Shown: piece by piece, positions 29,725-42,396 of the stretch
How the letters are laid out: every line of letters starts with the position of its first letter
Position numbering within the stretch: the stretch's first letter is position 1
NCBI GenBank assembly: GCA_003313425.1
Contig: NHZP01000005.1
Coordinates: forward strand, 310,001-374,000
From: Pseudopyrenochaeta lycopersici
Lineage: Eukaryota; Ascomycota; Dothideomycetes; Pleosporales; Pseudopyrenochaetaceae
Reading direction: 5' to 3'
DNA: 64,000 bases
Program-made: the position numbers and the translations under genes
The notes under the pieces: model-generated
What the model saw: the letters and a program-made list of their open reading frames with translations, nothing else
What the model was told of the DNA's origin: nothing
Database searches by the model: none

Positions 29725-31143
29725 ATGGCCACCCCTGAGGAGCCTCAACACCTGTCCTCGATCAACAGCGATGCTCCAACATCAGCAGACACAACACCCC
29801 GCTCATCATCACCACACATCATTCACAGCATGTTCGGTGTCCTGAATCGTTTCATATCCAAGCTTGACGCTGCGCCGCTAGATGAACAGCAGTCTGCTGT
29901 CAGTGGAGCGTATGGATTTCAGGTTTTGAGGAACGCAAACCAGGAGGTGCCTCTGGAGCCATGGTTCGATTTTATTATTGGTATCAATGGGCGGACGATT
30001 GTGGGTGTGAAGACGTTGAGATGAAAGAGGAGACACTGATTGATGTCTAGGATAATCCTGATCCCACGCTCTTTGCGACTGAGGTTCGGAACTGTGCTGG
30101 CACGACGATCAGTCTGGGTGTCTTCAGCGCCAAGGTAGGTCATGCTGAGTTGCGATGTTGTTCTATACTATCATGTCGTGTCTTCTCTACGAGCGCCGTC
30201 ATTTCGCGTCAGTCATCAAGTCACGTTACACCAATATCATGACCGACATGGAAAACAATGATTACAAACACAATCTCATTCATAAACTTGGGCACTACAT
30301 GATTGTTCAGAGGGCTAATTCCAGATTTAGGGCCAGAGGATTCGCGAAGTCTATCTCAACATCCCTGCGGAGAAGCCCACACTTGGCGTCTCCTTGCAAT
30401 GGTCACCACTCTCCCTCGGTGAAGACGTCTGGCACATTCTCGACGTCATTCCCAATTCACCTGCCGATGTAGCCGGTCTCCTCCCCTATGGCGACTACGT
30501 TATTGGTAGCCCCGAAGGTCTTGTTCGGGGAGAATCTGGCCTAGGTGAACTAGTCGAAGACTTCCTAAACAGACCACTCAGATTGTACGTGTACAACCAC
30601 GAATACGACGTCACACGACCTGTCACCATTACTCCAACCCGCAATTGGGGCGGCGAGGGAGCACTAGGCTGCGTCCTTGGTTTCGGCGCTCTGCACCGCA
30701 TCCCTCCTTCTCTCGACGAGCCACCACAGGGACCAGGCGAGACGCTCTTCTCAACAGACAGTGGCCCAACATCATTTGACGAGAAGCGACCTCTCGTCTC
30801 GTCTGACCTCTCAGCTCAACCTCAGACCGGTGCGCCATCAGAGCTTTTCGTGCCGGCGAACATGGCGTTGCCGTCGAAGTCACCGCCTCCTCCTGGTAAT
30901 GCGCCACCAAAGAAGAAGGGTCGAGCGCATCATGTGGTAAGTCCAGCAGGTGGGGGCGGCTTAGATGATTACTTCAAAGAGGGCGAGCAGAAGAGTTTGG
31001 AGCAGGACTATGCGCCAAAGAAGGGCGGAGGCTTACCGCCACCGCCAAAAGCTGGTGGTCCGCCCAGAGGGCCGCCGAAGAGTGGCAGCGCAACGCCAGT
31101 GCAGGGGGATGTCGTAGCAGAAGCAGAAGCTGAAGGGGCGTGA
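29725..31143 (+). CDS. GRH1: GRASP/Grh1 Golgi reassembly stacking protein
   Basis: Three exons, 29725-30000, 30051-30134 and 30331-31143, all in phase 0, give 390 residues. Two PDZ-type GRASP domains are seen. The first runs from YGFQVLRNANQEVPLEPWFD through INGRTIDNPD. The second includes IREVYLNIPAEKPTLGVSLQ and IPNSPADVAGLLPYGDYVIG. The C-terminal third is Pro/Gly/Lys-rich and disordered. GRASP proteins tether Golgi membranes and, in fungi, act in COPII traffic and unconventional secretion. The start at 29725 gives a 35-residue Ser/Pro-rich extension before MFGVLNRFISKLD, so translation may instead begin at that Met near 29830. There is no N-terminal glycine for myristoylation at either start. 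Intron 2 (196 nt) is much longer than the other introns here. Confidence 0.9.
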
Positions 31144-31259
31144 GTGGATCTCCCGTGGACAACTATGGGGTGAATTAGTATTGCGCACAGCATGACGAGA
31201 ATAAAACATGATGAGAACATACCCGCAACATCTTTCCCACTAACCATCCATGGCTACAA

Positions 31260-31553
31260 TCACTCATACCCAACATCCAACTCCTCCCTGAACCGACTCA
31301 TCCTCCTCTTCTTCTCGCCCAAGCCAATAGTCTCCTTTGACGGATTCGCCGCATGCGTCATGAACGAGTCCATTCGCACATACGTTTCCGGGCGCTTGAC
31401 GGTAAAGCTATCTTCCTTGCGTCCACTGACTCTTTCAAACGAAGACGACGAGGATGACGAGGACACATGTGGAGAAGTAGGGGATGTTGCGGGAGATGTG
31501 GAGGGCGAGATTGCGGTTTTGATCTTAGTAGTAAGGGTGCGTAGGAGAGGCAT
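31260..31553 (-). CDS. Small Ser/Thr-rich basic protein, 97 residues
   Basis: The ATG at 31553 starts MPLLRTLTTKIKTAISPSTS, an amphipathic basic N-terminus that could be a mitochondrial targeting signal. A run of eight or more Ser follows, then a charged conserved-looking C-terminal half (RPETYVRMDSFMTHAANPSK, then GEKKRRMSRFREELDVGYE). The frame extends further upstream but without similar character, so this ATG is preferred. No domain is recognised. It lies tail-to-tail with the GRASP gene, 116 bp apart. I regard it as a probable small conserved fungal protein of unknown function. Confidence 0.5.
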   Translation of the reverse strand: MPLLRTLTTKIKTAISPSTSPATSPTSPHVSSSSSSSSFERVSGRKEDSFTVKRPETYVRMDSFMTHAANPSKETIGLGEKKRRMSRFREELDVGYE

Positions 31554-33278
31554 GTTGGCGGCTAATTTGGTCCGGGTGTCGGTGTGATAGTATGTTATTG
31601 ACGTGTGACTCACGCGACGAGGTTGAGTATTATGCGTGGTTGACGGGAGCGAGTGACTGAAGTGTAAACTGTTTGACGGACAGGTTGCGACAACGGGGAT
31701 CCAGAGGTACGGGTGAGCAAGAAGCGTTTTGACACACGTAGACAGGCACACGACCAGTCTAAATAGCATGCATTACCAAACCAAACTACCCCCTTCGTAT
31801 CGATTAACCTTCCCTCCCCAATCCCATTTAACACCCACCAAGCGAACAACCCAATACACGCCCGCAGTAGCTCCAGACGCCCATCAAACGTCCAGACCAC
31901 ACACCCCTCCCCACACCCAACACCATGCAAAACCCTGCAACTAACGCCGCCGATCCCTTGGTTCCTGAGCAGTGTTTCCGTGGAATGAGTTAACGGCCAG
32001 AGGCGTTGGGTGCATGAATCCACTCGCGTCACCCAATTTTCCCTGCATGTTCTCTTGCCCGAGAGTCGCCCTAGCGAGGTGCTAGCGTGTTTGTGGCAGA
32101 AACGGACAGGAACCGTTTGATGTTTTGGGATAGTCACAAAGGGCGAAGACGGATAGCGGGGTAGGAATAAGGGTAGTCTAGCACATGGCTTTTCACCGCT
32201 TGTTTCTCCCTTTAACAGCCCTGCTTTGCGTGTGGATAATAGTAGGGGGGAGGGCTGTGATTGGCTCACGGGTGGTGGCATGAAAACAAAATGCAGGTCA
32301 TGCGCTTCCCTCATGGGACACACACTTTACGTCGAGAGGGTGCGCCAAGTGCATGCGGTTGTCCGTCGGAAGAGCATGAATTCTCTGCGTCGACTTTTCG
32401 GAAATTCAGATGAACGCCTTCTACCAATGCAACAAATACGGTCGGCCGGCCCTCCGCGGCCACTTGCGCGTCCACGAGGGAAGCCGTTGATATCTGGGAC
32501 CGAGGCGCCTCGATTCCCAGAATAGGCACCCATATCGCCTGCAGCAGCGACTTTGTTGAAAATAGCCTGTCAACGAACTGGAACTCATCTGCAGACCTTG
32601 AGCGAGAACCTATTGCTCCACAGCAATTTACTGTTCCGTCTGTCTAGACCTTTGGGTGTGGAGGTCATGACAAGTGAGGTAGCAAGTGTTTGACAGACAA
32701 CTTCCGAGCCGCAAGCCACTGATTTTTAGATCGATCCTGACTTTGGCACTGGCCCGCCGTTCACTCACCGCATGTTTGCAGTTGGTGTACTGTCCTATAC
32801 ACCCATAAATCAACAACTAGAGAACACTGTGAGCTATCTTCTGAGTGCAGATTTGGCGGGATGGTCGCAGAACAGTTGCTCGATCTTCAGCGTTATCGAG
32901 GCAGAGCAGACTAAGATGTGACACGGGATGTCGGGGATGAGGAATGTGTCAGGGTAGAGGCGCTTGCGCATCTACGATGCCGTACATTCGACGGGCAAAT
33001 TCTACCTGAGTCGCACAGTCTCTGTTCAGAGTGGCAGCACCCAAACAGATGGTTTTCGAAACATGTCGAAACCGAAACGCCATCCCAAGTTTTGACCAAA
33101 GTCTATGCAATGTCCCCATCCGAAACAACATGAACGCCATTCTGTCCTGCAGTGCTAGCGATGTCTAGGAGTGACTGTATATGAGGCACGAGGCCTAGGA
33201 AAGAGTCCGCAGTGGACAGAACGCCTTGAAATGAAGAAAGATTGTGGAATTCGAAACGCAGAAAGAACAGAAATTGAA
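31554..33278. other. Intergenic region without a supported gene
   Basis: About 1.7 kb. The open frame over 31610-32323 has no ATG start and low-complexity composition. Nothing else is recognised. Confidence 0.5.
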
Positions 33279-34961
33279 TCATCTGATGTCTAGCTGGAAT
33301 GGCTTGAACTTGCCACCGATGGCGTTGCATCGTGGGCACCTTGGCGTTCGACCTCGAGTGTGTTCGCTGATCAGGACGTCGACACAGTCCTGGCATAATC
33401 CGCAAATGCATTCGGAACATGCGTAGCTGTCTCGAAGAATCGAAAGCTTGCGGCAAGCGGCACAGTAGATTTGCACAGGGAAAGGAAAGGTTGGAGATGA
33501 ATCGGAGAGCCCCTGAGAGGGAATATGGAAATTTTGTCCAGACACGGCTGACTCGATGGACGACTCAACAGAAGGGAATGGCTGTAAGTCTGACATGTCC
33601 GGCGGTGGAGGAGTCAGGGTGTTCTGGAGTGGTGATGCCGTATACGATTGAAGCTGTGAAGCGAAGAATGGAGGTAACGACGTCCGGTTGTTAATCATGT
33701 GAGGGGAATGGTGGGGTGACTGGGGTACCTATCAAAATTTAGTTGGGCAAGTGCAATGGGGTGTTGGACTCACGGGGGTAAGATCTCGACTATCTTCCTC
33801 TGTTGCTGAAGCTGCGGCATCAATCAAGTCCTCCCAGCGCTTGCCCATTATAGCCGCAGCGGCGGCCGGCTCAGCAGAGAATGCTTTTCTATCATAGCTC
33901 ATTCTTCGATTATGGTCTCTTGATTTCTGCCGCTCGTGCTTTCCTCTACGAGCATTCTGCCCCACTGACGATTTGCGGGGTCTGTTTGGCTTTATTGACC
34001 GGGGACCCGGTGGGAGCGTTGAGGAGCGTCCCGGAGGCGAATGTGCGAGCGAGGACGGAAGCAATTCTCGATGTATCGATGTGGCTGTGTAGTAGGGCTC
34101 TTCTGCAGATATGTGCTGCTCGATTGAGGTAGGCGCGAATCGTGCGCGAGGCCTGTAGCTCTTCGAGTCTGGCTCAGATGTTGCGTCCTAAGGAAGCGGC
34201 CATGTTAGTGAAAGAGTATGCAGGGTAGCTGCAGGGCAGCTTCCTACCGGATCTGAATCCCAGTCATATTCGGCGCGGTGATTGTGTAACGATGCGAGGG
34301 CCGCAGCTGCCGTGGCAGCTGGCAGGAGCGAGGGGCGCCGTAGCACATCCTCAGCGATGCGCGGGTCGCCTGTGCTGTAATCGCCATCAAAGAGGGTATT
34401 CAACTCCTCTCCTGCATAAGCTTTGGCATTGTGAGTAGGGGCTGCTATCGATGGCAGGTGAGTACGAACCTTGTACGGGCGCTGAGCTGGTCGCGATTGG
34501 AGCTGGGGGAGGTCGTTCTTGCGGCGGCGTATTGATCATCAACAGGAAAGACTCCTCAGTCGCCTACAGGGTGCGGTGCAGTGTCAGTGTATATCTCCTC
34601 AGCTGTCTGCTCAAGGGTGCTACGGACCGGCAACTTGGCGATGTAGTGCTCTGAATGCTAAAAGCAGAGAAGTGAGCTTGCGTCTCAGGTGTGATGCGAG
34701 CGCAGGGACCTACTGCACGGCGTATGTGTTCTTGCATGGACCGAAATCGTTTTTCCTGTGCTTGGTTAGATAGCTGCGCGATCGATAGAGCTTGCCATGA
34801 CGCAGCTTGGAAGCCGGGGCTCGGGAATGACTTACGCCAGTGCAACGCTTTCGACAGGCCGAGCCATCGTGGTTGCGGAGGGGACAGACGACGACATTGT
34901 TCTCGTCCGAGACCGAGAAGCTCCCCGTTAATGGTGCGCGGGACGGCGGCATTGCCAGCAT
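33279..34961 (-). CDS. Zinc-binding protein: C2H2-like N-terminus and RING-like C-terminus
   Basis: Seven exons were assembled by phase: 34961-34836, 34755-34714, 34657-34628, 34563-34470, 34420-34248, 34187-33774 and 33728-33279. They encode 442 residues. The N-terminus has a zinc-finger-like stretch, VVVCPLRNHDGSACRKRCTG, then EKRFRSMQEHIRRAHSEHYI with spaced His, then LPATEESF. The centre is disordered, with basic RKSSVGQNARRGKHERQKSR and the short block AAAAAIMGKRWEDLIDAAAS. The C-terminus is a RING-like zinc domain (IYCAACRKLSILRDSYACSE, then CGLCQDCVDVL and RCPRCNAIGGKFKPFQL). This combination is typical of an uncharacterised ascomycete family. E3 ligase activity is possible but unproven. 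Six short introns in the first half are dense for this window. Confidence 0.8.
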
Positions 34962-36165
34962 CGATTCTGTCGAGGGCGGGGCGTGAGAGCTGTGGGCGGA
35001 GCAATGGCGGACGGGGAGCTGAAGAACACCAGCGTGAGGCTGTTTAGGAGCGCGAGAAGCTATCTACGAGCTGTGGCAGAGAATGAAGATGGTGTGCAAG
35101 TATGCGTCGTCTGCTTGATCAGGCATGGAAGTGCCGTTCTGGCGGCTGTGGGAGAGGAGGGGTTAGAGCTGTGGTTGTGAGCGTTGCGGGGTGATTGATC
35201 TTTGTCGTTTGGTATGTGAGCCGAAATCTTTGACAGAGGCCCCAAATCGAAGGCAAAGTATGCAAGAAGAAAAGGGCCAAACAAGCTTCAGGCTTTTTAC
35301 AGGAAGCATTGAATGCGCATTCGCTCCCGCTTGTCAGGTTGTATTTGGGCCCGGTGGAAGCTCCCCAAGCTCACAAGCTCATCAGAGCTCAGCTTGCCGT
35401 GTTCCTGGAACCCCAATGCAGGCATATTACTGGCCTTGGATTACACATGTGATTTGGCCAATCAGAAGCTGGCAATGCGATAAAAATTCATGCGCTGGGC
35501 AGCAAAATTGGCCTGACAGAGCGCTGCAGGCTTCCCCCTCGTTGATGCATCCTCAGATCTGCTCTGGAGTCTGGAGAGGAAAGTAAGCCAGGCCTGCGGT
35601 ACAATTTTCGCAACACAGGATGCCACCGGCAAGCGTTTCAGCCTCTTGTCCCGAACAACGAACCTGTGTGCGTTCGTCACCCACCCTCTCGGGCGTCCCC
35701 TACTTGTGGCACCGGGTCCTGGCGTTGCGCAGGCGGCCCTGTCTGCAAAAAGCCGTCGAAAATAGCCGTCCCTTGTATGCGATGATTTGTGACAGGACGG
35801 GCTACTGCGTTCATGTGCAGCCGAATCCGACAAGAACTCAAACGATGCCATAGTAAAGAAAGCGCAATGAGCAGAGGAGAAGTTCCCGCGAGGAAGAATG
35901 ATCCTGTTGAGAATGGGAGCCATGTCTGGTTCCTATGGACGCCTCGCGCCCGTCTGCGATTTCTGTTTTGGTCCGGGCCTCGTCTGCCACTGCCATGTTC
36001 GCTTCCAGCTGCCGTTCCCCCTTCTACTACCTTGCCCGTGGCGTCGAATGTCCACACACCTTGCAGGCTGACGTCCTCTGCCTCTTGTCCTCCCAAAAAC
36101 CTGCCATTGCCTCTCCCTCATGCCTCTCCTGCTGTCGCCGCTGTGCACTCTGCGTGTACGTCGCC
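34962..36165. other. Divergent intergenic region
   Basis: About 1.2 kb between the zinc-binding protein gene and the MBL-like gene. Open frames here overlap each other on both strands and none has recognisable protein character. Confidence 0.5.
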
Positions 36166-37242
36166 ATGTCGCTGTCAGTCAAATCGCTAAACGGTGACAC
36201 GTGCTTCCTCCTCGTCTTCAGCCCTCCCGTTGCCCCACTCTCATCACCCGGCCTGTTTCCGGGGTCCTTCACAATCCTGCTCGATCCGTGGCTGGTGGGT
36301 CCATCCATCATCCTCAACTCCATCTTCTCCATCTCGGAGCAAAAGGCACAGCCATGCATTACCCATCTCAAGGAACTCGACCTTGAACCGGACCTAGTCC
36401 TTATCTCTCAACACAAACCCGATCACTGCCATGAGGAAACACTCCGCCAATTGCCACCAGATTGTGAGTCTACTATTCTTGCCACACCAGCCGCAGTCAA
36501 GAAGATCCGATCCTGGAAGCACTTTCGCCCTGAACTTGTACACACCCTACCAAGATATGTTGAAGGCGATGGAGGTTCCATTTATCGCATAGTGCTCCCT
36601 CCGCCCTCGCCTCGAGGAACCTGTGGTGAAGTAACAGTGACTTGGATGCCCGCAAAGCGAGACATTTCTGGGCTGCACCACGCTATTGGCATCACTTATC
36701 GGCCGCCCTGCACCGTGCTCTCACTTCTAAACCCCACCCACTACCTCGACCTCCCAATGAGCCCGCCAGCGTCACCAGGATCACCCATGACAATAGCTTC
36801 ATCACCTCGCACCATTGTGCCTGCTCCATACAACGACCGCGAGAAAACTTTGTCCGTCATTTACTCACCCCATGGTGTCTCTTACGATATCATTCGCCCA
36901 TACGCAACTTCACACCTTGTCTCTGAGGCCGCTCTTCCGCTGACGGCGCTCTTACATTCCTTTGATTGCGTCGAGAACCCTTGGTGGCTTGGTGGAACTA
37001 TATCTTCCGGGTCTCCTGGGGGACTGGAGATTGCTCGGAACCTCTACGCTCGAGCATGGATCTCTGCCCACGATGCTGACAAAGACAACCGCGGATGGGC
37101 AGTAAAGCAGACTCGCATTGGGCAGTACGCCATCGATGAAGTCAAAAAGATGCTCGATAAGGGTAGCGAGAGGAAGAAGCTGCCCCGCGCAGAAGTCATT
37201 ATTCTGGGATCCGGTGAATCGCATCGAATTGAAATCGGATGA
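36166..37242 (+). CDS. Metallo-beta-lactamase-like fungal protein with altered metal motif
   Basis: The ATG at 36166 starts MSLSVKSLNGDTCFLLVFSP and gives 358 residues without introns. The frame is open further upstream, but that part is Cys/Ser-rich and unlike the rest. The pattern GSFTILLDPWLVGPS, then LDLEPDLVLISQHKPDHCHE, follows the MBL-fold order of strand, Asp and metal loop. The canonical HxHxDH becomes QHKPDH, so two metal ligands are replaced while the Asp-His pair remains. Later strands include TWMPAKRDISGLHHAIGITY and VIYSPHGV, and the C-terminus holds a conserved block NPWWLGGTISSGSPGGLEIA. It belongs to a fungal family of MBL-like proteins without assigned function. It may bind one metal, or none. 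Confidence 0.8.
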   Translation: MSLSVKSLNGDTCFLLVFSPPVAPLSSPGLFPGSFTILLDPWLVGPSIILNSIFSISEQKAQPCITHLKELDLEPDLVLISQHKPDHCHEETLRQLPPDCESTILATPAAVKKIRSWKHFRPELVHTLPRYVEGDGGSIYRIVLPPPSPRGTCGEVTVTWMPAKRDISGLHHAIGITYRPPCTVLSLLNPTHYLDLPMSPPASPGSPMTIASSPRTIVPAPYNDREKTLSVIYSPHGVSYDIIRPYATSHLVSEAALPLTALLHSFDCVENPWWLGGTISSGSPGGLEIARNLYARAWISAHDADKDNRGWAVKQTRIGQYAIDEVKKMLDKGSERKKLPRAEVIILGSGESHRIEIG

Positions 37243-39432
37243 ATCAGGATTGCGATTATCGGTTCAGACGATCACAAAGGTGCAATAGCCAGCAAGAATG
37301 TCGCCATTGAAGGCACGAGAATCACAGCGAGTGCGTACAAACCACACAAAGCCGGAGACTTGGGACGCGATGAGTGGTAAAGTTACGACAGCTGTCAGTG
37401 TCTCTTCGCCGCAGGGCCGCTTGCATAAAGTGATTGCAGGGAGGAGAACATACAAACACCGAAAGATCCGGCCTGGAATCACATGATTTCATGTACCCAT
37501 ACAAGCTCTGGTCAAGGGGTTGGTCGATCTAGCCGTACGCCACGTCGACGAAGCGCCAGCTCAGCTTCACCACACATAGATCCAGCCGTATCAGCTAAAT
37601 GCACAGGCGTCTGCGTGGAGTATCGTCGGCGTCGTCTTTGAGAAAAGGGACGATTGGTTGCCAATTAGGAATGCGTCCGCGGTCAGGCGGGAGGGCGCCT
37701 CGTATGGCGCATTGCCAAGAGGCTCGACTTGATCCAAGCTGCAAACCTTCAGCGCGGTCGTATTCCTCACCTCAATCCGTACGAAGTCGATACAACTATT
37801 GCGAAGACCCAGGCACACTAGAACTGTCTTCCTTGTTTATGCTTTGGCAATAATATTTAGCTCCTCTCTCATGGACGACGCTTGTTGTTGGTGTCGTCTT
37901 TCTCGTTGCTTTTCGATTCGTCGAGATGAGTTTGCGTGCTCATTTGGTGGGCTTACGTTTCTCACTACTACTATAATCCCTTTTGGATTCGTTATTCTTG
38001 TCCAGGGTGCTCACATGGTACCAAACGCCCGCTGGGTAATGACTTGAGTAATAGCAATCATCTCCGGCTCCCCTGCAGACCACTACGCGTTGGCCGGGGG
38101 ATCCGAGTCCGGTCTCCGCTCACGCAAAGGTCCATCTACAGACAGGGGTCTGGGAGCCTCAAAGGTTGGCATTTGTAGAGAGCACTTCAGCCAAGCGTGC
38201 CTTAACAGAACGTTGGCCAACTATTGTATCTTATCTCTCAATAAAGTCAAACTTGTACGATGTGTCTTTATATAAGGGCTTGGGATCTGAGGGAAAGATG
38301 GACGTGTGGCTTCTGAAGCGTAGCCCAGTAATAGATTGACAGGCACTGAAACATGAAGAATTGCTATGTCCACTTTCATCAATCCTTGCCTTGCCGAAAG
38401 GGGTGGGACAGTATTATGCTTGAGATCAAAATACGCGAAAGCGTACCAAAACTCGTCTGCAAACGACGGCTTCAGCAGCGTCACGCAGTCAAATCAATAG
38501 CATGGAGGGGTCGATGTGGAGGATGCGATGGCAGGCCGGACAAAAAGCAAGGCGTTTACTACCCAGGGCATTGGGTCCACCTGAGACTAGTCGTTGCCGA
38601 CCAACACGGAAGCGCGGCGGCGAGGCGCCGCAGGGCAGCAGCTGGCTCAGTCCTTGTCCGGTGGTCCGAAAAACGTGGGCTGCATGGATGAGCGTAGTCG
38701 ACGAGGAAGAGGCGGTGTGTTTGTATGCTCTCCTATCCTGACTGCATGGCCTGGGATGCTCAAACAGTGATGGGTTGTTTTAAGAACAGCATGCTGCGGA
38801 GCCACAGCATGACGCCCGATCCGAGCTTCTGGAATTATTGATGGAAACCGAGTGTGGCTGAGGCTCCAGTTTGTGCCTAATCCAGCCTGTCCAATTTCCT
38901 GCCATGATGGCGCCAGAGTTCCCCCTGGGAACGGCAGGAGGGCAGCTTACTGTGACGCCGCTGTGAAAGTCGCGACAAGACAGTGGAATATATGCCCAGA
39001 ACACAGCACTGAAGCACCAGCTGCATCACAACGTCCTCGGCCACACAACGATCAACGCAAGCCGACTTTGTTGCTGGTTCTTTGCGTATGCAATTTTGGC
39101 ACAGACCACACGCCAAGGCCTGCGCAAGACGGAAGCCGGATCGCGGCGCTGACGAGGGTTGCCAGGACGGGTTTGAACATCGTCTGCGCTCCAACTCCCT
39201 GAGCCTACCGCACTCCCCATTCTTGCGACCACCACTCCATTATCACCGCCACGCAGAGTGAGGGTGCTGCTCTCCACCAGCGACCTCGACCGCTCCGCCT
39301 CGGCACCGTCTGTCCGCGCTACCCAATCCCCCGGACCACCCTCTCCCATTACCAGCCACACCTTCCCCAACACTGGCTTCTCACGCTTCGTCCACCCCTC
39401 CTCCGCAGCTCTCGGGGAAGGCCGCCTCTTTG
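37243..39432. other. Gene-poor interval before the PIP5-kinase
   Basis: About 2.2 kb with short, unrelated open frames only. Pyrimidine-rich DNA just upstream of 39433 suits a fungal promoter and leader. Confidence 0.5.
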
Positions 39433-42396
39433 ATGAGCGTGACCGTCCATGAGTCTCGGATGATGCCCGCGTATGCCTCCGACACCAACGACCTCTCGTC
39501 CTTCACATTCTCCCAGCCCACGCCCACCCCGCCCGCGCGCACCCCATCTGACCGATCGCGAGCCGGGCATGAGAACAAGGAGCCACTCACCAATGGCAGC
39601 GCCACGAAGATGAACGGGAAGCCGCTCAATGGGAGCACGCTGATGCAATCTGCGCCGAACGGCCGCCCAACCAAGCCGTCCAGCATTGATAAGCGGGTAT
39701 CGCAAGATGAAGGCCCCTCGAGTAGGAGCAGAGGAGACGCCATGGATTCTGCAAGCTTCAGCAAGTCGCCAGAGAGCCGCGGGAACTCGAACGAGCTGCC
39801 GGGCAGGGACGACGGCTACTTTGCCTCGGTATACAGCAGCGAGACCAAGGACAGAATGGGCACTACTCAGGTCAAGCTCGGCCAAGTGAACTCATTCGAT
39901 GGTACCAAAGAAGCCCGCAGAGACTTTGTCGCCAACGCAGATGCACCGTCGCAAGCACCGCCACAGCCTCAGGCTGGCGAAGCAACTGCCAGCCTGCAAG
40001 TGCCTACACAACCACATCGCGTCTCCTCTCCACCCGCCTTCAACCACAACAATCCCGGCCCATCGCAACACCCATACCGTTTGCAACAGCGCCACACGCT
40101 CGAGGTACCCAAGCTTGCGACCTCTCGCGCCCGTGACTCGCAAAACAACACCGACGACGTTGTCACCGCCACCGGCCGATTCTCACCCACAACCGAGCGC
40201 CGCCGAAAAGGCTCCATGTCCCTCGTGCGGAGAACAACTCGCTCGATACACTCGGACATGCATCTCGATGAAGTACCGCAGGACGAGGACGCGGCGCGGT
40301 GGGCAGAGCACATTCGACAAAAGCGAGCGAGCAAGAGGAAGAGGAAAGAGGACGAGGACGAAGATCGCGTCGTGGTTGGCACCAAGGTCGATCAGCATCA
40401 CGTCAACTGGGTCACTGCCTACAACATGTTGACCGGCATCCGCTTCACCGTGTCGAGAACCAATGCCAAGATGGACAGAGAGCTGACTGACGCCGATTTC
40501 GAAGCGAAGCACAAGTTCTCGTTTGACATGTACGTGCCGCCTGGTTTTCCTCATTTTGTCAATTTTGCGTCGTGTGACAGGCCAGCTCTTCCACGTCAAT
40601 CGTACAAAGCTAACATCGCACAGAACTGGCAACGAGCTTACCCCTTCCGCCAAGTACGACTTCAAATTCAAAGACTACGCCCCCTGGGTGTTCCGCCATC
40701 TCCGATCCACCTTCAAGCTGGACCCGGCTGACTACCTCGTATCACTAACGAGCAAGTACATCCTTTCAGAGCTCGGCTCGCCCGGCAAGAGCGGCAGCTT
40801 CTTCTATTTCTCCCGAGACTACAAGTACATCATCAAGACTATCCATCACGCTGAACATAAGTTCCTTCGAAAGATATTGAAGGACTACTACAACCACGTT
40901 CAAGAGAACCCGAACACGCTTCTTTCCCAATTTTACGGCCTTCATCGCGTAAAGATACCCTATGGACGCAAAATCCATTTCGTTGTCATGAACAATTTGT
41001 TTCCTCCACATCGAGATATTCACACCACATTTGATTTGAAGGGTTCCACCATTGGGCGAGACTTCAAGGAGGAGGATTTGGCGGCAAATCCGCGCGCCAC
41101 ACTAAAGGATCTGAACTGGCTACGAAGAGATCTGCACTTGGAGTTTGGGCCAACGAAAAAGTCAATGTTCATTGAGCAGATGCAGAAGGATGTGAAACTA
41201 CTACAACGGCTGCACATCATGGACTACTCGCTTCTCATTGGTATCCATGACCTGGAGAAGGGCAATGAGGAGAACCTACGAGACAAGACGCTGAAAGTTT
41301 TCTCACCAGGAGGAGAGGAAACCCCGGATCCACAACCGAACATGCTTATGCGGACGCCATCTAAACTGGAGAGTGCAAGAAAGGCAAGAGAGCTGAGACA
41401 AATGGTGAAAACCCAGAAACCAGTCCCTATGGAACAGACCCAAAATAAAATGCCGGACGAGCTACAGGATCCTAAGCGGAACTTTTACTTTTACTCTGAC
41501 GATGGCGGCTTCAGGGCTACACATGAAGACGATTGCCCCGGGGAAGAGATCTATTACCTGGGAATCATCGACTGTCTCACACATGTAAGTGGACCGCGAC
41601 CCTGGGCTTCCAAATATTGCGTGCTAATACGATGCAGTACTCTCTCATCAAACGAATGGAGCACTTCATCAAGGGCCTCACAAACACTGAATCCCAGATC
41701 TCCGCCATACCCCCAGAAAGATACGGCGATCGTTTTGTAAAATTCATCAGTGGCGTCACCAAGACTCGGGAAGCAGCCGACCGTGAAAAGCGTGAAGAAG
41801 CCGCAAAGGCTACCACCGAGCAAGACGTTCCTATCAACAGCGCATCACGAACGTCGACAGACAAAGTTCTCGAAAAGGCAGAGCACCAAGCTGAGCGGTC
41901 AAAACAACGAGGTCGCAATGAGGATGATGTACCGCATCGTGAGATGAGAGCTGTAAGGAGCCCATCGGCTGAAAGAGGAGAAATAGGAACCACGCTCCCC
42001 GTCGTCGAAGAAGCTGGGGAAAGTTCAAGTGTAGGCGGACGCAGCAATCGCTCAGCATCTGGAGATACTGAGATTGGAAACCTTCATTTTCCGGCCCCAC
42101 CGGCCGCAAACGAGAAAACATTCCTAGGCCTCCCACACTTGAATCCAGATCCGAGGTCGAGGTCGAAATCGGCAGAAAGGGATCAGGTACCTGGAAGACC
42201 ACCGCCCACACCGCCCAAAGACTCGGGTACTGCCAGCAGCGAGGGCCGACCACCCACACCACCGAAGGATGAAGCCTATATGGCCAACAGAAACTCAGGA
42301 CCACCGACGCCGCCAAAGGAAACGAGGGGACACAGCCCAGCGAGGAACAAGGAACTGCCGCGCACCCCTCTGGAGACGACGATACGGGTGAACTAA
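39433..42396 (+). CDS. MSS4: Phosphatidylinositol-4-phosphate 5-kinase (Mss4-type)
   Basis: Three exons, 39433-40529, 40624-41584 and 41638-42396, with 94- and 53-nt introns, give 938 residues. The N-terminal 330 residues are disordered. The PIPK domain follows, from VNWVTAYNMLTGIRFTVSRT onward. Landmarks are GSFFYFSRDYKYIIKTIHH with the ATP-site Lys, TTFDLKGSTIGR, HIMDYSLLIGIHD with the catalytic Asp region, and the activation-loop end YLGIIDCLTHYSLIKRMEHF. The last intron splits this loop. The enzyme makes PI(4,5)P2 at the plasma membrane, controlling actin, endocytosis and wall-integrity signalling, upstream of the pathway that uses the BCK1-type kinase in this window. The C-terminal tail carries three PPTPPK motifs, possible SH3 or proline-directed kinase sites. 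Confidence 0.93.

Noticed and set aside
31610..32323. 237-codon minus-strand frame upstream of the small basic protein
   Set aside because: It begins at a GTG, has no ATG context, and its Cys/Trp-rich sequence has no protein character.
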